Of a DNA stretch of 49,973 nucleotides, positions 48,397 to 49,973 are shown piece after piece. The stretch's first letter is position 1, and each line of letters starts with the position of its first letter. The notes under the pieces were generated by a model. It did not search any database. It was not told the DNA's origin and saw only the letters and a program-made list of their open reading frames with translations. The position numbers and the translations under genes were made by a program. This DNA comes from an uncultured Bacteroidales bacterium (GTDB taxonomy: Bacteria > Bacteroidota > Bacteroidia > Bacteroidales > P3), in the NCBI GenBank assembly GCA_900316515.1, contig ONDE01000019.1:1-49973 (forward strand), given 5' to 3'.

Positions 48397-49469
48397 TGGC
48401 CCACGAAGTCCGCGATTTCCTCTTCCGTCGTTTCCGTGCCATGGAGACACGGGTGCACGAGTTGAACTACCTGTTCTGGGAGTGCACCACGCGTTGCAAC
48501 CTGCACTGCCGCCACTGTGGCAGCGACTGCAAGGACTGCAGTGGCGAGAAGGATATGCCCTTCGACGATTTCCTGCGTGCCTTCGACACCATCCCCGTCA
48601 ATGAGCGGGCGCCGCACTTCACGGTGGTGATTACCGGCGGCGAGCCGACCCTGCGGCCCGACCTGCCCGAGATTGGCAAGACCTTGAGAAGACGCGGCGT
48701 GGGGTGGGGAATGGTCAGCAACGGATGGCTCTACGACGAGGAGATGCACCGGCGGCTGATGGCGGCGGGCATGGGCTCGTTGACCATCAGTCTCGACGGC
48801 ATGCGGGATGACCATGATTGGATGCGCGGACGGGCAGGCAGCTATGAGCGTGCCCTGAATGCCATAGCCCTTGCGGCACGGCAGCCCCGACTTAACTTCG
48901 ACGTGGTCACCTGCGTCAACCAGCGCAACCTGCCTCACCTGCAGGAGATACACGATACCTTGGCGGCGTTGGGCGTTGGGCAGTGGCGCATCTTCACTAT
49001 AATACCCATCGGGCGAGCCCTCGACGAAGCAGAGTTGCACCTCAGTGACAATCAGTTCATCAGCTTGATGGACTTTATCGCTGACAAGCGCAAGACGCGC
49101 CCCACGCCGATGAACGTCACCTTCAGCTGCGAAGGTTATCTTGGTCAGTACGAATGCAAGGTGCGGCAGACGCCATATTTCTGCCACGCAGGCATCAATA
49201 TCGCCTCTGTGCTTATCGATGGCACCATCTGTGCCTGTCCCAACATCGACCGCAAGCGTTTCGCCCAAGGCAACATCTACAGCGACAGCCTGTGGGAGGT
49301 GTGGCAGACGCGCTTCGAGCCTTTCCGCAACCGCGAGTGGGCACGGCAGGGTTTGTGCAAAGACTGCAAGGTGTTCAAGAACTGTCTCGGCAACGGAATG
49401 CATAACTGGCATGGCAACGGTACGTCGCCCATCAACTGCCACTATAGGAAGGTGTGCGGTGCGAGGTGA
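48396..49469 (+). CDS. Radical SAM/SPASM enzyme of the rSAM/lipoprotein system (TIGR04133-like)
   Basis: The 357-residue protein has the radical SAM triad in CTTRCNLHCRHC (CxxxCxxC for the 4Fe-4S cluster), the SAM-binding GGEPTLRPDL and the region SLDGMRDDHDWMRG. The C-terminal SPASM domain has Cys residues in CHAGINIASVLIDGTICACP, GLCKDCKVFKNCLGNG and NCHYRKVC for extra Fe-S clusters. SPASM enzymes usually modify peptides or proteins. It is coupled to the lipoprotein gene. Confidence 0.92.
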   Translation: MAHEVRDFLFRRFRAMETRVHELNYLFWECTTRCNLHCRHCGSDCKDCSGEKDMPFDDFLRAFDTIPVNERAPHFTVVITGGEPTLRPDLPEIGKTLRRRGVGWGMVSNGWLYDEEMHRRLMAAGMGSLTISLDGMRDDHDWMRGRAGSYERALNAIALAARQPRLNFDVVTCVNQRNLPHLQEIHDTLAALGVGQWRIFTIIPIGRALDEAELHLSDNQFISLMDFIADKRKTRPTPMNVTFSCEGYLGQYECKVRQTPYFCHAGINIASVLIDGTICACPNIDRKRFAQGNIYSDSLWEVWQTRFEPFRNREWARQGLCKDCKVFKNCLGNGMHNWHGNGTSPINCHYRKVCGAR

Positions 49470-49488
49470 AAGCTGAAAAATGAAATAA

Positions 49489-49520
49489 TTTGGTCAGTTT
49501 ATAAAAAGTGCGTATCTTTG
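49489..49520 (+). promoter_or_regulatory. Promoter for the DUF1015 gene
   Basis: TTTG at 49489-49492 and -7 box TATCTTTG at 49513-49520, with 20 bases between. Confidence 0.8.
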
Positions 49521-49565
49521 CAGCCACAAATAACGTTAAAAATCAACAATTAAAACAGACACAAT

Positions 49566-49973
49566 ATGAGCGTTATCAAACCTTTTAAAGGATTCCGCCC
49601 CCCGGTGGACATCGTCGAGAAACTGGCTTCGCGTCCCTACGACGTACTGAACAGCGAAGAGGCCCGCGTGGAATGCGAGGGCAACCCCTACAGCCTGCTG
49701 CACGTCACCAAGGCTGACGGCTGGCTGGTGAAGGATGAGGAGGAGAAACTCTACATCTATGCCCAGAGCATGAACCCCAAGGACAAGGACGCCAAGTGGC
49801 AGTACGGCATCGTGGCCTGCGCCTACAGCGAGGACTATGTCAACAAAGTCATCAAGAAACACGAGCTGACCCGCAAGGACAAGGAAGAGGACCGCATGAA
49901 ACACGTCCGCATCACCAACGCCAACGTCGAGCCCGTCTTCTTCGCCTATCCCGCCATCGCCCGCATCGACGAG
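49566..49973 (+). CDS. DUF1015 family protein, 5' part
   Basis: The first 136 codons of a gene that leaves the window. The opening IKPFKGFRPPVDIVEKLASR with PYDVLNSEEAR is the DUF1015 signature. The family is soluble and conserved in anaerobes; its function is not established to my knowledge. Start ATG 49566 lies 45 bases behind the promoter. Confidence 0.85.
   Translation, partial: MSVIKPFKGFRPPVDIVEKLASRPYDVLNSEEARVECEGNPYSLLHVTKADGWLVKDEEEKLYIYAQSMNPKDKDAKWQYGIVACAYSEDYVNKVIKKHELTRKDKEEDRMKHVRITNANVEPVFFAYPAIARIDE

Overview
The window looks like chromosome of a member of the Bacteroidales, probably an uncultured gut or rumen species. Nearly every promoter I can place has the Bacteroidetes -7 box TAnnTTTG, sometimes with a TTTG about 19-20 bases upstream. 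The housekeeping genes fit the order: type III glutamine synthetase, DUF1846, DUF4254 next to a family 9 glycosyltransferase, and the rSAM/lipoprotein pair. I cannot name the genus. I saw no rRNA, tRNA, CRISPR array, insertion sequence or phage.

Positions 1-28300 are an accessory region. It starts with tandem ATGATGAATG-type repeats (1-130), which recur in the same orientation at 5203-5363, and a 48-bp perfect AT palindrome inside a larger inverted repeat. It then carries a HAD phosphatase, small orphan genes and an unusual ion channel. Seven genes encode non-secreted LRR_5 (BspA-type) repeat proteins (2428, 7802, 9459, 15636, 24055 on +; 26871, 27737 on -); five of them share recognisable N- and/or C-terminal caps. 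Among them are an AAA+ ATPase (10454), a PH-like small protein, two conserved orphans and an ATP-dependent polynucleotide ligase-like enzyme (14255), a two-domain protein with an N-terminal duplication (16907), a 6 x 20-residue repeat protein (18199), a DUF2779 nuclease (18620), and an AT-rich McrB/McrC restriction system with an EVE-like insertion (20267-23928). An Api92-like protein and a 5'-nucleotidase follow.

Positions 28302-49973 are mostly core genome. On the minus strand purF, pyrG, type III glutamine synthetase and DUF1846 form a nitrogen/glutamine block. Then come ackA, an OhrR-type MarR regulator with a glutathione peroxidase and a small Cys protein, a SpoU/TrmH methyltransferase, an MptD-like membrane protein, a cupin, an HxlR-macrodomain-SirTM operon, DUF4254 with a family 9 glycosyltransferase, gcvT, a lipoprotein, nhaC, the rSAM/lipoprotein pair and a truncated DUF1015 gene.

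The most unusual signal is a set of relics. C-terminal stubs of genes whose intact homologues lie elsewhere in this same window sit at gene borders: AAA+ ATPase (1496), PH-like gene (23948), DUF2779 (27261-27353) and DUF1846 (28146-28310). A DUF2779-like N-terminus is also spliced onto the ion channel (3330). Other unusual signals are a 25-bp leader element placed 8-10 bases before three start codons (7111, 7802, 9161), a palindromic repeat translated in frame inside housekeeping enzymes (43976-44059, probably 38911-38950 and the AAA+ N-terminus), and a domain fusion (15636) that joins the products of two adjacent genes (7111 and 7802). Together they suggest that the accessory genes form a recombining cassette system built around LRR_5 proteins. 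This is an inference; no function is shown by sequence alone.
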